From positions 1,867,095 to 1,931,094 of the forward strand of contig JAMXIF010000022.1 of assembly GCA_028583685.1 (NCBI GenBank): 64,000 bases of DNA, written 5' to 3'. A model generated the notes under the pieces. It did not search any database and was not told where the DNA came from. It saw only the letters and a list, made by a program, of their open reading frames with translations. Below are positions 11,130-21,854 of the stretch, one piece after another. The stretch comes from Petaurus breviceps papuanus (lineage: Eukaryota > Chordata > Mammalia > Diprotodontia > Petauridae). Numbering within the stretch: the stretch's first letter is position 1; each line of letters begins with the position of its first letter. A program made the position numbers and the translations under genes.

Positions 11130-11440
11130 TATGACTAGTCAATTCATACTTAGATACTGTGTAATGAAAAAATTCTGAATCTGAGGTTAGGAGAAATTTG
11201 AGGTTGAATACTGTTTTTAGTACTTGCTAGCTGGGTGAACATGGGCAAATTATGGGATTACAGAATTAGAGTAGGGAGGGTAGAATCTTAGGGGATATCT
11301 AGTCCAAAGACACTTAGCATCCCTGGGTCTCAGTTTCCCCTTTTATAAACTGGATTACCATTATCCCCATTATCTACCTAACAAAGCTGTGAGCATAAAA
11401 AAAATGTATTTTGCAAATTTCTTTTGGGAGGGATAGTACA
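11130..11440 (+). repeat. Old MIR-type SINE
   Basis: The phrases 'TACTTGCTAGCTGGGTGAAC', 'ATGGGCAAATTATGGGATTA', 'GGGTCTCAGTTTCCCCTTTT' and 'AAAGCTGTGAGCATAAA' occur in the order of a + strand MIR SINE. An insertion separates the head from the core. Confidence 0.55.
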
Positions 11441-11469
11441 AAACCTGTGATTTCATTGGTATGAGAAAC

Positions 11470-11688
11470 TCCTAGAGCAGGGGTCTGGAACCTGTGTCCT
11501 TAAGGCTACATATGGCCTCTGGGTCCTCCAGTGTCACCCTTTGATTGAATCCAAACTTCACAGAACAAATCCCCTTAATAAAATGATTTGTTCTGTGAAA
11601 CTTGGACTCAGTCAAAAGGCTGCATCCAAGGACCTAGAAGGTCACATGTGGCCTCAAGGTTGCAGGTTCCCCACCCCTGTGACTAGAG
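11470..11688. mobile_element. Palindromic hAT MITE (copy 2)
   Basis: The element spans 11478-11679 (202 bp) and belongs to the same family as copy 1. It begins CAGGGGTCTGGAACCTGTG and ends CAGGTTCCCCACCCCTG, with inverted arms of about 100 bp. The left flank is TCCTAGAG. The right flank is TGACTAGAG, giving an imperfect duplication offset by one base. The preferred target motif CTAGAG is on both sides. Confidence 0.85.
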
Positions 11689-11699
11689 TAAACTCCCTC

Positions 11700-12309
11700 T
11701 GCCAATCCAGCTAAGTGAATACACTGCAATTTAAAGTCTTGAAAGTTGCCCGGAACATTTCAAGATTAGATGACTTGTCCAGGGTCTCACAATCAATGCA
11801 TGTGAAAGACATGGCTTAAATTCATATCTTTCGGACTTGGAGGAGGCTAATCCTCTGTCTACCCTCTATGTGATGAATTTTAAAAGTAGTCTATCAATGC
11901 CAGTTTGCAATACTAATCTTGCCTCAGCTAGGACATGCTAGGGATCCACTATCATCCTCTCAAACTACCTTGTTTGTAGACTCCTGACTGGGCAGTGTTC
12001 TGAGGTTCTACCTTTTATCCATTTATAAAGGGAGTAAATATCAGTTATCATATAGGTTTCTTGTAATCTTCAAGGTCTGATTGTTCTAAGAGAGACCCTT
12101 GAGACTCTCAGAGGAGGGGTTCATAGCCTCTTGAGAGAGTGAAAATACAGTCACAAATAAAGATCAGCCTTTATGACTATGCTTTTCTTTCAAAATTGTT
12201 GAGGTATTTTAGGCAGCCATTTTGATAATTTGGTTTTGTCCAAAGAATACATTTAGATATGGGATTTACCCAATGTCACATTATTCCTCTTAGAATGTAA
12301 GAGGAAGGA
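11700..12309. other. MIR scrap, then unrecognised sequence
   Basis: Positions 11755-11850 contain 'GACTTGTCCAGGGTCTCACA', a reverse MIR centre. The remainder to 12309 has no feature that can be supported. Confidence 0.4.
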
Positions 12310-12535
12310 AAATGGATTCAGTATTATTAAATGCCTACTATATACTAGGAGGTATGCTAAGTGCTTTATAAATATCTCATTTGATTTTCACAACAATCTC
12401 CATTTCACAATTGAGGAAACTAAGGCAGACAGAAGCTAAGCAACTTTCCCAGGGTCCCACAGCTAGTAAAAATTTCAAATCATCTTTCTGACTACAAGCC
12501 TAGCACTTTATCCACTTTACCATCTAGCTGTGTCC
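12310..12535 (-). repeat. MIR3-type SINE
   Basis: It reads from 'CCTACTATATACTAGGAGG' through 'TATCTCATTTGATTTTCACA' and 'GGTCCCACAGCTAGT' to 'CATCTAGCTGTG'. This is a near-complete reverse copy with the marsupial head at its right end. Confidence 0.75.
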
Positions 12536-12639
12536 TTTCAGGATGAAACAGGTCCCCAGCTGCAGTGCTATCAGGGCAGAAATGTCATCACCTCTCTTAT
12601 TCTGAACACTGGACCCTCCTGGATCCACTATTCATAGAA

Positions 12640-13820
12640 AAAGTATGAAGCTGTATCTTCTGATCTTAATGACCTCCTGCTTTTGAAATCCTATCTAGCC
12701 TTAAGCCCAACTCAAATGTCATTTCCACTAGGAGGTCTACCCTAATTTCTCCATCTGGAAATTTTCTCCTTTCCCTTCCCCTTGGAACTCATACAGAACT
12801 TTTTTTGTATCTCTGTCTTCTTATATTTTGTTCTGCATCATACTTGTGCATATGCCAAATCCCTGCCGCTAGAATAGATGCTCTATGTAGGCAGGACCTC
12901 TTTCGGTTTGTCACTGCCTCTCACTAGCCCAGACCTCAGTATTCTGCACATATTAAAAATGAATACATGATACATTATCCCATGAGTTTTGGCTCCTCCC
13001 TTTCCAACACCTCTAAATCCGATCAGTGACAAGTCTTGTCAAGTCTACCTCTGAAACATCTCTACCTAGCATCTATCCCCTCCCCTTATAGTCATTAAAC
13101 AAAGTTCAGGTCTTCATTAAGAAGACACACACACACACACACACACACAGAGTCTCTTAATAGTCTTCCTGCATCCATTCAATATCAATCTCTCTTGATG
13201 TTATAAAAATTCAAACTTCTTTTCTTAACATTGAAGGACCCTTCACAATCTTGTGCCAGCTTTTTCTCATACTACCCTGCATTGCAGACAGACTAGATTT
13301 GTCTTTTCTTTGGACAAGCCTTGCATTTTTCCTCTTCTGTGCCTTTGCTAATTCAACTTCATCTGCTGGTAATGTTCTCTCTCCCATTCTTTACCTGTTG
13401 AATTCTTCACGGTCCTTTAAAATCTGACTTAAATGCTAACTCCTTCATCAAAAACCTTCTATGAGTCCCTCATAATGATATCTCAGATAGCACTTTGTTG
13501 AGTGTCTTCAATGTGCCTGCATGCACATCAGCAATATTTATCTCATTTCCCTTCTCCCTTCTTTCTCTCTCCCTCCCTCCTTCCTTCCCTCCCTCTCTGT
13601 CTCACTATTAGCCCTCAGCTAGCCTCTATGAGATCAGAAGAATCCTATCTAAATTTTCTATTTCTCCTAATGCCAAAATAATATTCTGTGCAGAGTCAAT
13701 GTTTTAATGAATGTTTGTTAAAAGAAATTAATAAATGAATGCAATGAATAAGTGAATGAGCTATGCTCTTCCCAGTTCTAAAAATATGGTTTTGTATGTA
13801 TTGAGTGCTTAATAAATGTT
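12640..13820 (+). repeat. L2 LINE copies in series
   Basis: Two or three L2 3' segments follow one another on the + strand. The first spans about 12640-12970 (TTAAGCCCAACTCAAATGTC, CTAGAATAGATGCTCTATG). The second spans about 12990-13820 (TTGTGCCAGCTTTTTCTCAT, ATTGAGTGCTTAATAAATG). A (CA)n run lies at 13124-13149 and a CT-rich patch at 13555-13605. Confidence 0.7.
13124..13149. repeat. (CA)n microsatellite
   Basis: A perfect 13-unit CA dinucleotide run within an L2 copy. Confidence 0.95.
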
Positions 13821-14600
13821 GGAGTGAATTGTGGACTATAAAAAAGTACTAGGTATGATCCCTACCCTTGAGGAGATTTCAGTCACATTAGGGATAGGAG
13901 ACTAACACATATGAAAAAAAAAAGTATTGAATAATATAAGAGCACACATAACTAAGTGCTAAATTGTGTGATACAGACTGAAAATGAGGGGGTTGGACTA
14001 GATAATAATCCCTTACATTTCTATAGCCCTTCACAGTTTGCCAAGGGCTCTCACATCCATTCATCTCATTTGATTCTCACAATGGTTTTGTGAGGTAGGC
14101 AAAGCCCGGATTCTTGTGTTTATTACATTCTGCTTTGTATTACAGTCATCTGTAGTCAAGTCTCATCCCTTCTACTAGACTATGAATTCCCTGAGGTCAG
14201 GAACTTCGTCTGATTCATTCTTTATATAGAGAGAGGAGACCTTGGTGTAGCAGAGATGGGATTGGACTGAGAGTCAGAAGACCTGGGTTTGAGTTGTGGT
14301 CAGGCTACCTGTTAGTGATGTGACCTTGTAGAAGATACAATCTCCCTGAGCCTTAGTTTTTTTCCTTTGTAAAATAAAGACCATCTTATCTGTAGCATTT
14401 GCCTTCTAGGGTTGTGACTAAAGCACTATATGAATTATAAAGTGAATTATTTCAAAACCAGTACTTACTTGTAGTAAGGACTTGGTGCATGGTTGTTGGA
14501 TGGATGAATGAATTTCCATTTTACAGAGGAAAAAATGAGGTCCCATAGAGGTTAAGTGACTTGAGTAAAGACACAGAGACACAAAATCTCAGAAGGGAAG
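13821..14600. repeat. Cluster of ancient-family, MIR and L2 scraps
   Basis: Positions 13840-13970 resemble the unnamed ancient family (TCCCTACCCTTGAGGAGATT). Positions 13985-14105 are a reverse MIR3 tail, 14115-14220 an L2 end, and 14235-14500 a + strand MIR3-type SINE (GGTGTAGCAGAGATGGGATT, GGTTTGAGTTGTGG). Positions 14515-14600 are another MIR piece. Confidence 0.5.
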
Positions 14601-15140
14601 TCATCTAGATATGCTCCTTCCTGACCAGGAATCTCCTGTGTAACACCTCCTCACCAAATCTTCTTCCAGTCTCTGTTTGAAAATTAGTGATGGGGGGCGG
14701 GGCAGCCAGGTAGTACAGCGAGTAAGAGCACCGGCTCCAGTGTCAGGATGACCTGGAGATCAAATCCCGGGCTCAGACACTTAGCACCCACACAGAAACA
14801 CCTGGCCATGTAACCTTGAGCAAGTTACTTAATCCCGATTGCTTTAAAAAAAAAAAAGAAAATTAGTGATAAGAAACTCACTACTTCCTAAGACAGTGAA
14901 TGATTATTAGAAAACACTCCTTTCCATCTACTGGACATAACTACTGGTTTGGAACTTCTTCCAGGACCTGGAAGAATCCATCTAATCATCTTTTGTTCTC
15001 TTCTCAGACCCTTTACCGACTTTTTGGAGCTAATAACCATGTTCCCCTCCGTTGCTGGTCAGCTCCTGATGCCTTCTGGCTCTGTAACAGTCTAGGGCGC
15101 CACTATTATTCCTCCTCCAGGGGGCAGTGCTCTTCCTAGC
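14601..15140. repeat. CR1/L3-like fragment, interrupted by a young SINE
   Basis: The flanks on either side of the SINE at 14692-14857 read continuously. The left part (CTTCTTCCAGTCTCTGTTTG) joins to 'AAGAAACTCACTACTTCC', a typical internal CR1/L3 phrase in which an old sentence about 'skin-deep' degeneracy is still legible. The copy is strongly diverged. The 79-codon frame at 14900-15139 is a shadow within this repeat. Confidence 0.5.
14679..14870 (+). mobile_element. Young short SINE with 13-bp TSD
   Basis: The SINE spans 14692-14857 and is flanked by perfect copies of GAAAATTAGTGAT (14679-14691 and 14858-14870). The head is GGGGCAGCCAGGTAGTACAG, the centre 'AACACCTGGCCATGTAACC', and the end 'GATTGCTTTAAAAAAAAAAAA'. 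The intact duplication and clean A-tail mark it as one of the youngest insertions in the window. It is the same subfamily as the two copies inside the HAL1-type element. Confidence 0.92.
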
Positions 15141-15179
15141 TTTCTCCCAATGATGAGTTCCTTCTGGAGCCTCCTTTTT

Positions 15180-15425
15180 ATGGAAGGCTCAAGCTGGCCT
15201 GCCTTCATTCTCCTTCCAGTCCTTTCCCTGATTTTCTGGATTTCGAAACTATGCTTCTGTACTCAGTACTTTAATTTCTTCCCTTTCTCCAACTAGTTCG
15301 TGTCATCTTCCTCCATTAGAATGTTAGCTCCTTGAAGGCAGAAACTATCTTTTTGTATCTGGATTCTTAGCACAGTACCAGGTATACAGGAATTTCATAA
15401 TAAATGCTTGTTTCCTTCTTCCACA
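15180..15425 (+). repeat. L2 LINE 3' end
   Basis: 'GAATGTTAGCTCCTTGAAGG' is followed by 'TTCTTAGCACAGTACCAGGT' and 'AATAAATGCTTGTTTCC'. This is the standard L2 terminus. Confidence 0.75.
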
Positions 15426-15600
15426 TCATAATCCCTCAAATTCTAGAAGATCTTGATCTCTCAGCCTTCTCTCCCCTTACACCTTATTTTCTTCAGATTA
15501 AACATTACCTTTATTAAGTCCTTGGGTGACATGCTCTAGTTCCCTTACCACCTTAGTAAAAGGACCTAAGAGATCAACCAGTGAAACTCACATTTTATGT

Positions 15601-15854
15601 TGTTGTTGCTTAATCTGTCTGACTCTTTGTGAGCCCGTTTGGGTTTTGCTTGGCAAACATACTGGAGAGGTTTGCCACTTCCTTCTCTAGCTCATTTTAC
15701 AGATGAAGAAACTGAGGCAAACAGGATTAAGTGACTTGCTCAGGGTCACACAGGTATCTGAGGTTGGATTTGAACTCAGATCTTCCTCAGTCCAAGCCTG
15801 GCACTCTATCCACTACAACACCTAATATTCATAATAATAATAATAATAATAATA
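15601..15854 (-). repeat. MAR1 SINE and adjoining (ATA)n
   Basis: The tail is to the left (TTGTTGTTGCTTAATCTGTC) and the head to the right (CACTCTATCCACTACAACAC). A perfect (TAA)n run at 15831-15854 follows. Confidence 0.82.
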
Positions 15855-15959
15855 CAACACCAAATATTCCTTCAGCCTCTTGATGAAGACTTAAGAAATT
15901 GGGAATTCATCACTCTACTTGGCATCCCATTCCCGTTTTGCATGGCCTTAACTATAAAG

Positions 15960-16213
15960 AGGGCAGCTAGATGGAGCAGTGGATAGAATGCCAGGTCTGG
16001 AGTCAAGAAGACCTGACTTCAAATGAGTCTTCAGATACTTACTAGCTGTATGACCCTGGGCAAGCCACTTAACCAGGTTTGCCTCAGTTTCCTCATCTGT
16101 AAATGAGCTGGAGCAGGAAATGGCAAACCTCTCTAGCATCTTTGCCAAGAAAACCAAAACCGGGTCAGGAAGAGTCGGACTTGACTTAAACGACTGATCA
16201 GCAGTAACAACAA
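15960..16213 (+). repeat. MAR1 SINE, full length
   Basis: It runs from 'GGGCAGCTAGATGGAGCAGT' through 'GGCAAGCCACTTAACCAGG' to 'AGGAAGAGTCGGACTTGAC' and ends 'AACAACAAAGC'. Head, core and RTE-like tail are all present. Confidence 0.88.
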
Positions 16214-16740
16214 AGCATTTGCACGGTCTCACCACCTTTCCTGAATGAAATGCATTTTCTCTGCTATTAGTTTTCTTCAGAGTTCAGTTCTAGAAATCAG
16301 AAGATTACGATCCAAATCCTGCCCGACACTCAGTACCAGCATGAAGCCTCTATCTGCCACCTGTTTCCTGTTCTACAACCAGAAGACCCCAGGTCGGGTA
16401 GGACCAAACGACTTGAGAGTCCTCTGAGGTCGAGAGCTACCTTCCTCTAATGCTTTTGTATTGATTAGTCTATGCAATTGTGTGGACAAGTCCCTTACAC
16501 CTCGCTCTCGACTATAGCTTCCCCGAGGCCAGGGCTGCTGGTCTGCTGGCCTTGCTGATGCTAGGTTTTTAATAAGTGCTTGTTGAAATGAACTGACTCG
16601 GGGGACCGGGCTCAGGATGGGATTTTGGAGACAACACTTCAGACGTCGGTTTTACACTGTGAGAGGTGAGGGGCTACTCTAGGGCAGTCCTGCTCCAGAC
16701 TTAGGAAAAGCCCATTCTCCTCCCCACCACCATCTAAGTG
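16214..16740. other. MIR/L2 remnants leading to the CpG island
   Basis: Positions 16480-16590 carry an L2-like end (GACTATAGCTTCCCCGAGGC, TAATAAGTGCTTGTTGAAAT). CpG frequency begins to rise from about 16500. No exon can be supported. Confidence 0.45.
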
Positions 16741-16750
16741 GGCTCTCCCC

Positions 16751-16764
16751 GTTGCCATGGTACC
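16751..16764 (+). promoter_or_regulatory. RFX X-box
   Basis: GTTGCCATGGTACC matches the palindromic RFX consensus GTNRCC(0-3N)RGYAAC with one mismatch in the right half-site. RFX factors bind such sites in ciliary and other promoters. It lies about 300-430 bp upstream of the inferred first exon. Confidence 0.6.
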
Positions 16765-16876
16765 CTTCGCTTCGATCCGGCGAGGACCTACCATTCTACA
16801 CCCTCTCGGGCAGGTGGGGAATCCCCAGTTGGAGATCCCCCCCCCCTCCCCCATTTCCGGTCTTCCGCGCAGGTCT

Positions 16877-16892
16877 TCCTGGGAGCTGTAGT
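16877..16892 (-). promoter_or_regulatory. ZNF143/GFY promoter motif
   Basis: The minus strand reads ACTACAGCTCCCAGGA, close to the ACTACAATTCCCAGMA core bound by ZNF143 (Staf), a frequent element of CpG-island promoters. An inverted CCAAT box (ATTGG at 16904-16908) lies 12 bases to the right, a common pairing. Confidence 0.7.
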
Positions 16893-17062
16893 TTCTGTCT
16901 GCCATTGGCCAAAATGTCTCCCCGGGGAAGCCGCTGGAAGGCGGAAAAGGGGGGGGGAGGAGCGGAGTTCCCTACCCCACCCCCACTCTCCACCCAAGTT
17001 ACCGGCTGGAAGGACCGGGAAGGGGGCGGAGGTGGGGGTACAGCGCGAGAGGCGAGGGAAGG

Positions 17063-17070
17063 TCACGTGA
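17063..17070. promoter_or_regulatory. CACGTG E-box (CLEAR/USF type)
   Basis: TCACGTGA sits in the context GGTCACGTGATG and matches the GTCACGTGAC form bound by USF and MiT/TFE factors. It lies just upstream of the inferred first exon. Confidence 0.6.
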
Positions 17071-17182
17071 TGTTTGGGTGTTCGGTCTTCCCCACCCGAA
17101 CGTTCCTTTCCCCTCCCCCTTCAAGCCCCCGCCCCTTCTCCGTTTACAGCACGGTGCGTGCTCCCGAGCCACCCAGTCGCAG
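17071..17182 (+). other. Inferred non-coding first exon ending at a splice donor
   Basis: CGCAG|GTGAGG at 17178-17188 is a near-ideal splice donor in the heart of the CpG island, immediately downstream of the E-box and GC boxes. The exon end at 17182 is the supported part. The 5' boundary is only a guess because no initiator stands out. No convincing coding start precedes the donor, so the exon is taken to be 5' UTR. The intron starts with a short (CG)n run (17187-17197). The gene cannot be named. Confidence 0.5.
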
Positions 17183-17594
17183 GTGAGGCGCGCGCGCGCC
17201 GGGAGTCGTCCCTCCCTCCTTTCTCCTCTTCCTCCGGCCCCCCTCCGCCGACGCTCTCCAGCCTCTCGCGCTCCCTCGCGTCCCTTTTCCCACCCCGCTC
17301 CTCGCGCACGCCCCCTATTGTCCCGGGCTCTTGACTGTGGGGCGCGGCGCTGGGCGGGACGGGGCGGGGCGGCGTGCGGCCGGCCTGGCGGGGAGAGGAG
17401 AGCCGGGGAGATGTGGGGAACGCAGGGGAGGGGCCGGAGCACTGGCGAGCAGGAGCCGGGACGTTTGGGGCTGATCCCCGGGTGCGGGCCTTCGCAGCCT
17501 CCGGGGGCGGGCTGAGGGGCGCAGAGGCAGCCCAGGGGGTGTGAGGAACGCTCCGTGCGGATGCCTTCCGGGCTACCTTGGAGATGTGCGGGGT

Positions 17595-17632
17595 GGGGAG
17601 GCTGGTGGGTGGGCAGGCTGGTGGGTGGACTC
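17595..17632. repeat. Short tandem GC-rich duplication
   Basis: A unit of about 16 bp (GGCTGGTGGGTGG) occurs twice in tandem at the downstream edge of the CpG island. Confidence 0.7.
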
Positions 17633-17719
17633 ACCCTTTAGGGGAGGGGCTGAGTTTAGCTGTAGCAGAGTGGGGGCGGGGACAGGAGTTTGGGACCTGA
17701 TTTTGTATATGCCAAGTTG

Positions 17720-18919
17720 AGCTATTTGAACTTTATCTTCCAGGCACAGTGCCTGGCACATGGTAGGTGCATAATAAATCTTTATTAAGTTGAATAGATT
17801 GTCGGGAGCTCTTGAAGGCTTTTAAGGGAGGAAGGGGCAGAGTTTGTAATCAAGCAGGGCAAGGGGCTTAGATTCATAGAGATTCACTATCATTTTACTC
17901 CCTTTTCCACCTCTCCTAGATGTTAAATGGACAGACGGCCCCAAAGTGATAAAGTGATTTGTCCAAAGTTAATAAATGGCAGAGATCGACCTTGAACCCA
18001 GGTTTTCTGCTTCCCAAACCCAATACTATTAACACTGTGGGGGCGCTTCCTGTTCTTGCGTTAAAGGGTAAAGTGATGAAAGCCTAGATTTGGGTAGTAT
18101 TTGTGGAAGTGGAAAGGAGGGGATGAATTTGAAAAATTACCAGGCCGTGTATGTCCTAAAAATTCTACAAGGAATATGACTAATTAATAGTCAGTTAACA
18201 AACGTTCATTAAGCACTTACTATATTCCAGGCTCTGGAGTTTACAAAAAAGACAAAAGAATGTCCTGACCCTCAAGAAGTTCCTTGTCTAATAGGGGAGC
18301 AACCAACAAATAGGTATCAGTAGTCTATGTAGGATAAATGGGGACTAACAGAGGAAAGTCACTGGACTAGACTTAAGAGGGTTTGGGAAAGGCTTCCTGT
18401 AGAAGATAGGATTTTAGTTGGGACTTAAAGGAAACCAGGAAAGGCAGTAGCGTCTCTAGAGCTGAGAGATGATGTTTGTGAAACAGCAAGAAATTGTTCT
18501 GGCAAATGCTAAAAACACACACAAAAAGTAGAACAATGACTAGATTTCTTAGATGAGATAGGTCACTTTCAGTTGAGATGGCCAAGGAAGGCTTCCTGGT
18601 AGAGGTGAGATGAGACTTAAGTTTGAAGAAGACTGGGGTAGGATTAAGATGGGGAAGCTGGCGGCTGATGGGGGTGAGAATGAATATCCAAATCACTTAC
18701 ATTTTCAAATGTATTGAAGGTCCCTAGTAGATTTATTTGGGTGGTTATATGGAGATTTTATATTTAATATTCCTTGAAATAATCATATGCTTGACCAAGT
18801 TTTGCAATAATTGGATTCTGCTGTTTTTCCCTTGAGGTTTGGGTGGCTGTGGCAATTGTTGCAATGAAATTTACATGGGGTGGTCAGATGAGGTAGGTTT
18901 ATTGATGGAAAGCTTCATG
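17720..18919. repeat. L2/MIR ends and an unnamed ancient family
   Basis: Positions 17730-17790 are an L2/MIR-type end (CACAGTGCCTGGCACATGGT). Positions 17870-18020 are a reverse MIR. Positions 18185-18700 belong to the unnamed ancient family (AGGCTTCCTGTAGAAGATAG, GGGACTTAAAGGAAACCAGG). Positions 18700-18919 are unrecognised. Confidence 0.5.
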
Positions 18920-19340
18920 TAGCTTCAGGTAAGGTAGGTAACCCAGTGGATGGAGTACTGGACCTGGGGCCAGCAAGTCCCGAGTCCAAATTCTGCCTCA
19001 TGAACTTAATAACTCTGTGATGTTGGGTAAGTTCATTTTCAATCCTTCTGCCTCAGTTTCATAATTTGTAAAATGAGGATGATAATAGCTCTGCCTCACA
19101 GGGTCTTGTTGAGGATCAAAGGAGATAACCTAGGTAAAGTGCTTTGCAAACCTTAAAATGTTTTTATAAATAATGTTATTTTTATTTTTGGAAGAGGTTC
19201 CAAAAGCACTGACCTTGGCTAAATTCAGATCCTGGCTCTGCCACTTACTATCTGGTTAACCTTTAACTCCACTTCTCTGGGCCCTAGGTCATCTATAAAG
19301 TGAAAAGGTTGAACTTTAAGAACCTCTCAGGGCGTGCTAG
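18920..19340 (+). repeat. MIR3/CORE-type SINE followed by a MIR piece
   Basis: Positions 18930-19185 run from 'AACCCAGTGGATGGAGTACT' to 'AAAGTGCTTTGCAAACCTTA' and 'AATAATGTTATTTTTATTTT'. Positions 19195-19340 hold a second partial SINE (GGCTCTGCCACTTACTATCT). Confidence 0.65.
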
Positions 19341-20400
19341 TTTTCAATCTATGATCCTTTCCAGGAGGTAGTGCTGGAGCTGACTTTAAAGATTGGATAA
19401 TCCTTTTCACCAATAAGAAGTCTTTACTGTGTGCCATTTTCTGTGGGGGAGACAGAGAACTAAGGATCAGCTCTTGCCCTCATAGAGCTTATAGTCCAGC
19501 AGCAAAGATAAGACACAAATACAAATAACCCTAATGTAATGCAGGACCATAAGAAAGGAACCTTCAGTGGGCTGTAGCGATTCATAGGAAGGAAGGATCA
19601 TTTCCTTCCTAGAGAACTTTCTGGAGTAGTTAAGCTGGGCCTTGGGAGGAGGAGAACCAGATTGGGGTACCAAAGATTGGGGAGGAGGAGGAGGTGCTTT
19701 CTTGATTTTCTTTTTTTCCTCTTTCCTGTTCCTAGTACTGAATCAGCCTTTTGTTTCCCTGGGTTCTCATTCCTTCCTTACAGACAGACTTCTCATTCAA
19801 GTGTCTATTAAGCACCTACTCTATTCAATACACAGCTTCTTCCAGGAAACCTTCTTGGATTTCTTCCTTGGTAATGACCATTTCCCTAGGGAGTACCATA
19901 AGTCTCTAATGGCAGCTCTCTCATGTCCTAATGTAATGTGTGTTATGATTATCAGTGTCTCTGAATTGTATCCTCTTGCCAGACTGTGATCTCCATCATT
20001 AGCTACACTGTGCCTTATTAAAACTTTTTCCCATAGGGTCCAGCAAATTTTGTTTTCACAAGAGCCTCCTAATAAATGTTTATTGAATGAGCTTGGGTTC
20101 ACTCATTTTGAGCCTGAAGGAACACTTATCTAATACCTTATGTTACAGATGAGGAACCGAGGCCCAGAGAGATGATGTGTTTTGCCCACGGTCACTTAAG
20201 AAGTAAATAGAGCTGGGGTCTCAAAATCCAGTGCTCTTTGTAGCATACCATGAGGGAATTGAATACCTGAAAGAAGACACTGTTCTGAGCTCTGGGAGAG
20301 ATGCCATGATGAAAAAAGATAGTTCTTTTCTATAAGAAATTTACATTTCACATGAAGGGAAAAAGGTACGCAAAAAAGCATACTACTATTCAGAATGTGA
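19341..20400. repeat. Ancient-family, L2 and MIR remnants
   Basis: Positions 19380-19640 show the unnamed ancient family (CATAGAGCTTATAGTCCAGC). Positions 19740-20100 are L2 (CCAGGAAACCTTCTTGGATT through AATAAATGTTTATTGAATGA). Positions 20120-20220 are a reverse MIR (ACAGATGAGGAACCGAGGCC). Confidence 0.55.
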
Positions 20401-21613
20401 TTGGGTTAAAAGGAGAGATACAAAGCGTTCTGTCTAGGAAAGTTTGAGGGGAAAGAGTTTATCTGTAGCTGAGGGCCAGAGAAGGCTCCCAGGAGGAGCT
20501 GGGCAAGGGCAGTCCCAATTAAATCCCTGCACATTTATGTTCTTTTGCTCCTCCTTCTGCAAACTTGGGCGCAGGTACTGCAGAGCAGAGAGAGCTGGAG
20601 TTGGTGCTTGAGTCTGACCTCCTTCCCTCCTGCAGTGTAGTTCCCAGTGAAGGTGCTAATGAGTACGGAAAGGCTGAGGGGGAGAACTGGAGCTTGTGAC
20701 TTCTTTCTCCTGAATGCTGTTTCAGAAATCATTACCTCCATCCATATTTGATGTAGCTTTCTAATGCCTCTCCAACCTTAACTCCCAGAGTTTTGGGTCT
20801 GGAAGTATCAGGGGCCCTAGGCAGGAACAGGAGACCTGAAAGGGCTTTCCTTTTGTTCATTCATGCTTCTCCTTGGTGTTTCTGTAGAACTGGAGGAGAA
20901 CTTAGGAAAGACACCTTAGACGCTTGACTTGTCGAGCAAGCTTTACCTCCAACCCCAGCCAGAGTCTTTGGGGATCCAGCCCCCTTTGTCTCAGCAGCTG
21001 CTGCCAGACCCTGGTGAACTTGACCTCAGTCTGCCCCAGACTCCGGGGCTTTTTATTTTCATCCTGGCCTGTGATTTCATTAGAGTGGAGAGATCTAATG
21101 CCCTTGACCAAGGCAGATGTTCTGCTGCTGGTAGTCTGAAATTGGTGTCTGGAGGCCCTTGAGTGACTTGTTCAGGGTCACAGAGGTCTGGGCCTGTAGT
21201 TGTACCCAGACCCTCTCCATTTCAGTGCATTCTCTCTCTTCACTGTGTGCTGAGCTGCTGTCACTGGAGCTGAATGGGTTGAAGGGAGGTGGTTTTTTTT
21301 TTAAGGACTTTATTAGTTTTAGGGAAATAGGGCTGTCACACAGAACAAACCAAAAAATGTCTTGGGACTCAACTATTGAATAACAGAACCTGGCACTTCC
21401 CAGGGTTTGGAGGAAGGAATGAATTTTGTATAAAAACCTCAAGGTGCTATGGAAATGTGGGCTGCTATCCTTATTAATATCTTAAAATCTCTCCTCCGTC
21501 CCCACCTCTCTTAATTCATATAGCTACTACCCTAGTGAGTTTGTCGTTACCATCCATATACTATTGCAATAATAGCCTCCGAACGGATACTCTGCTTCTT
21601 TCCTTCTCCATTG
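20401..21613. other. Low-repeat intronic sequence
   Basis: Few repeats are visible here. 20860-21150 is the least repeat-like stretch, and overlapping open frames occur on both strands, but none has a domain or a convincing acceptor/donor pair. No exon is called. Confidence 0.4.
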
Positions 21614-21850
21614 ATTGTTGTTAAGGTGTTTTTCAGTTGGGTCCAACCTATTGTGGCCCCATTTTGGGGTTATCTTGGCAAAGATACTGGGGTGGTTTGC
21701 CATTTCCCTCTTCAGTTCATTTTATAGATGGGGAAACTGAGGCAAATAGGGTTAAATGATTTGTTCAGGGTCACACAGCTAGTGTGTGTCTAAGGCTGGA
21801 TTTGAACTCAGGTTTTCCTGACTCCAGTCTGAGTGCTCCATCCACTGCTC
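21614..21850 (-). repeat. MAR1 SINE
   Basis: The tail is to the left (GTTGTTAAGGTGTTTTTCAG) and the head to the right (CTGAGTGCTCCATCCACTG). It is nearly complete. Confidence 0.85.
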
Positions 21851-21854
21851 CTAA

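Larger units (their letters stand above)
16741..17570. promoter_or_regulatory. CpG island promoter
   Basis: This is the only CpG island in the window. It is very GC-rich with dozens of CpGs, while flanking DNA has almost none. It holds a cluster of recognised promoter elements, described separately: an RFX X-box, a ZNF143/GFY site, an inverted CCAAT, a CLEAR-type E-box and several GC boxes (17027, 17128 reverse, 17352-17378). No TATA box is seen, which fits a housekeeping-type dispersed promoter. Long open frames on both strands here (up to 211 codons, minus strand) are low-complexity proline/arginine/glycine translations of GC-rich DNA and are not taken as genes. Transcription to the right is inferred from the splice donor. 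A divergent transcript to the left is possible, since ZNF143 sites are common in bidirectional promoters. Confidence 0.88.

Noticed and set aside
16738-17634. Long open frames in the CpG island on both strands (up to 211 codons)
   Set aside because: They translate to proline-, arginine- and glycine-rich low-complexity sequence in overlapping frames on both strands. GC-rich DNA has few stop codons, and no domain or consistent splice pattern supports them.
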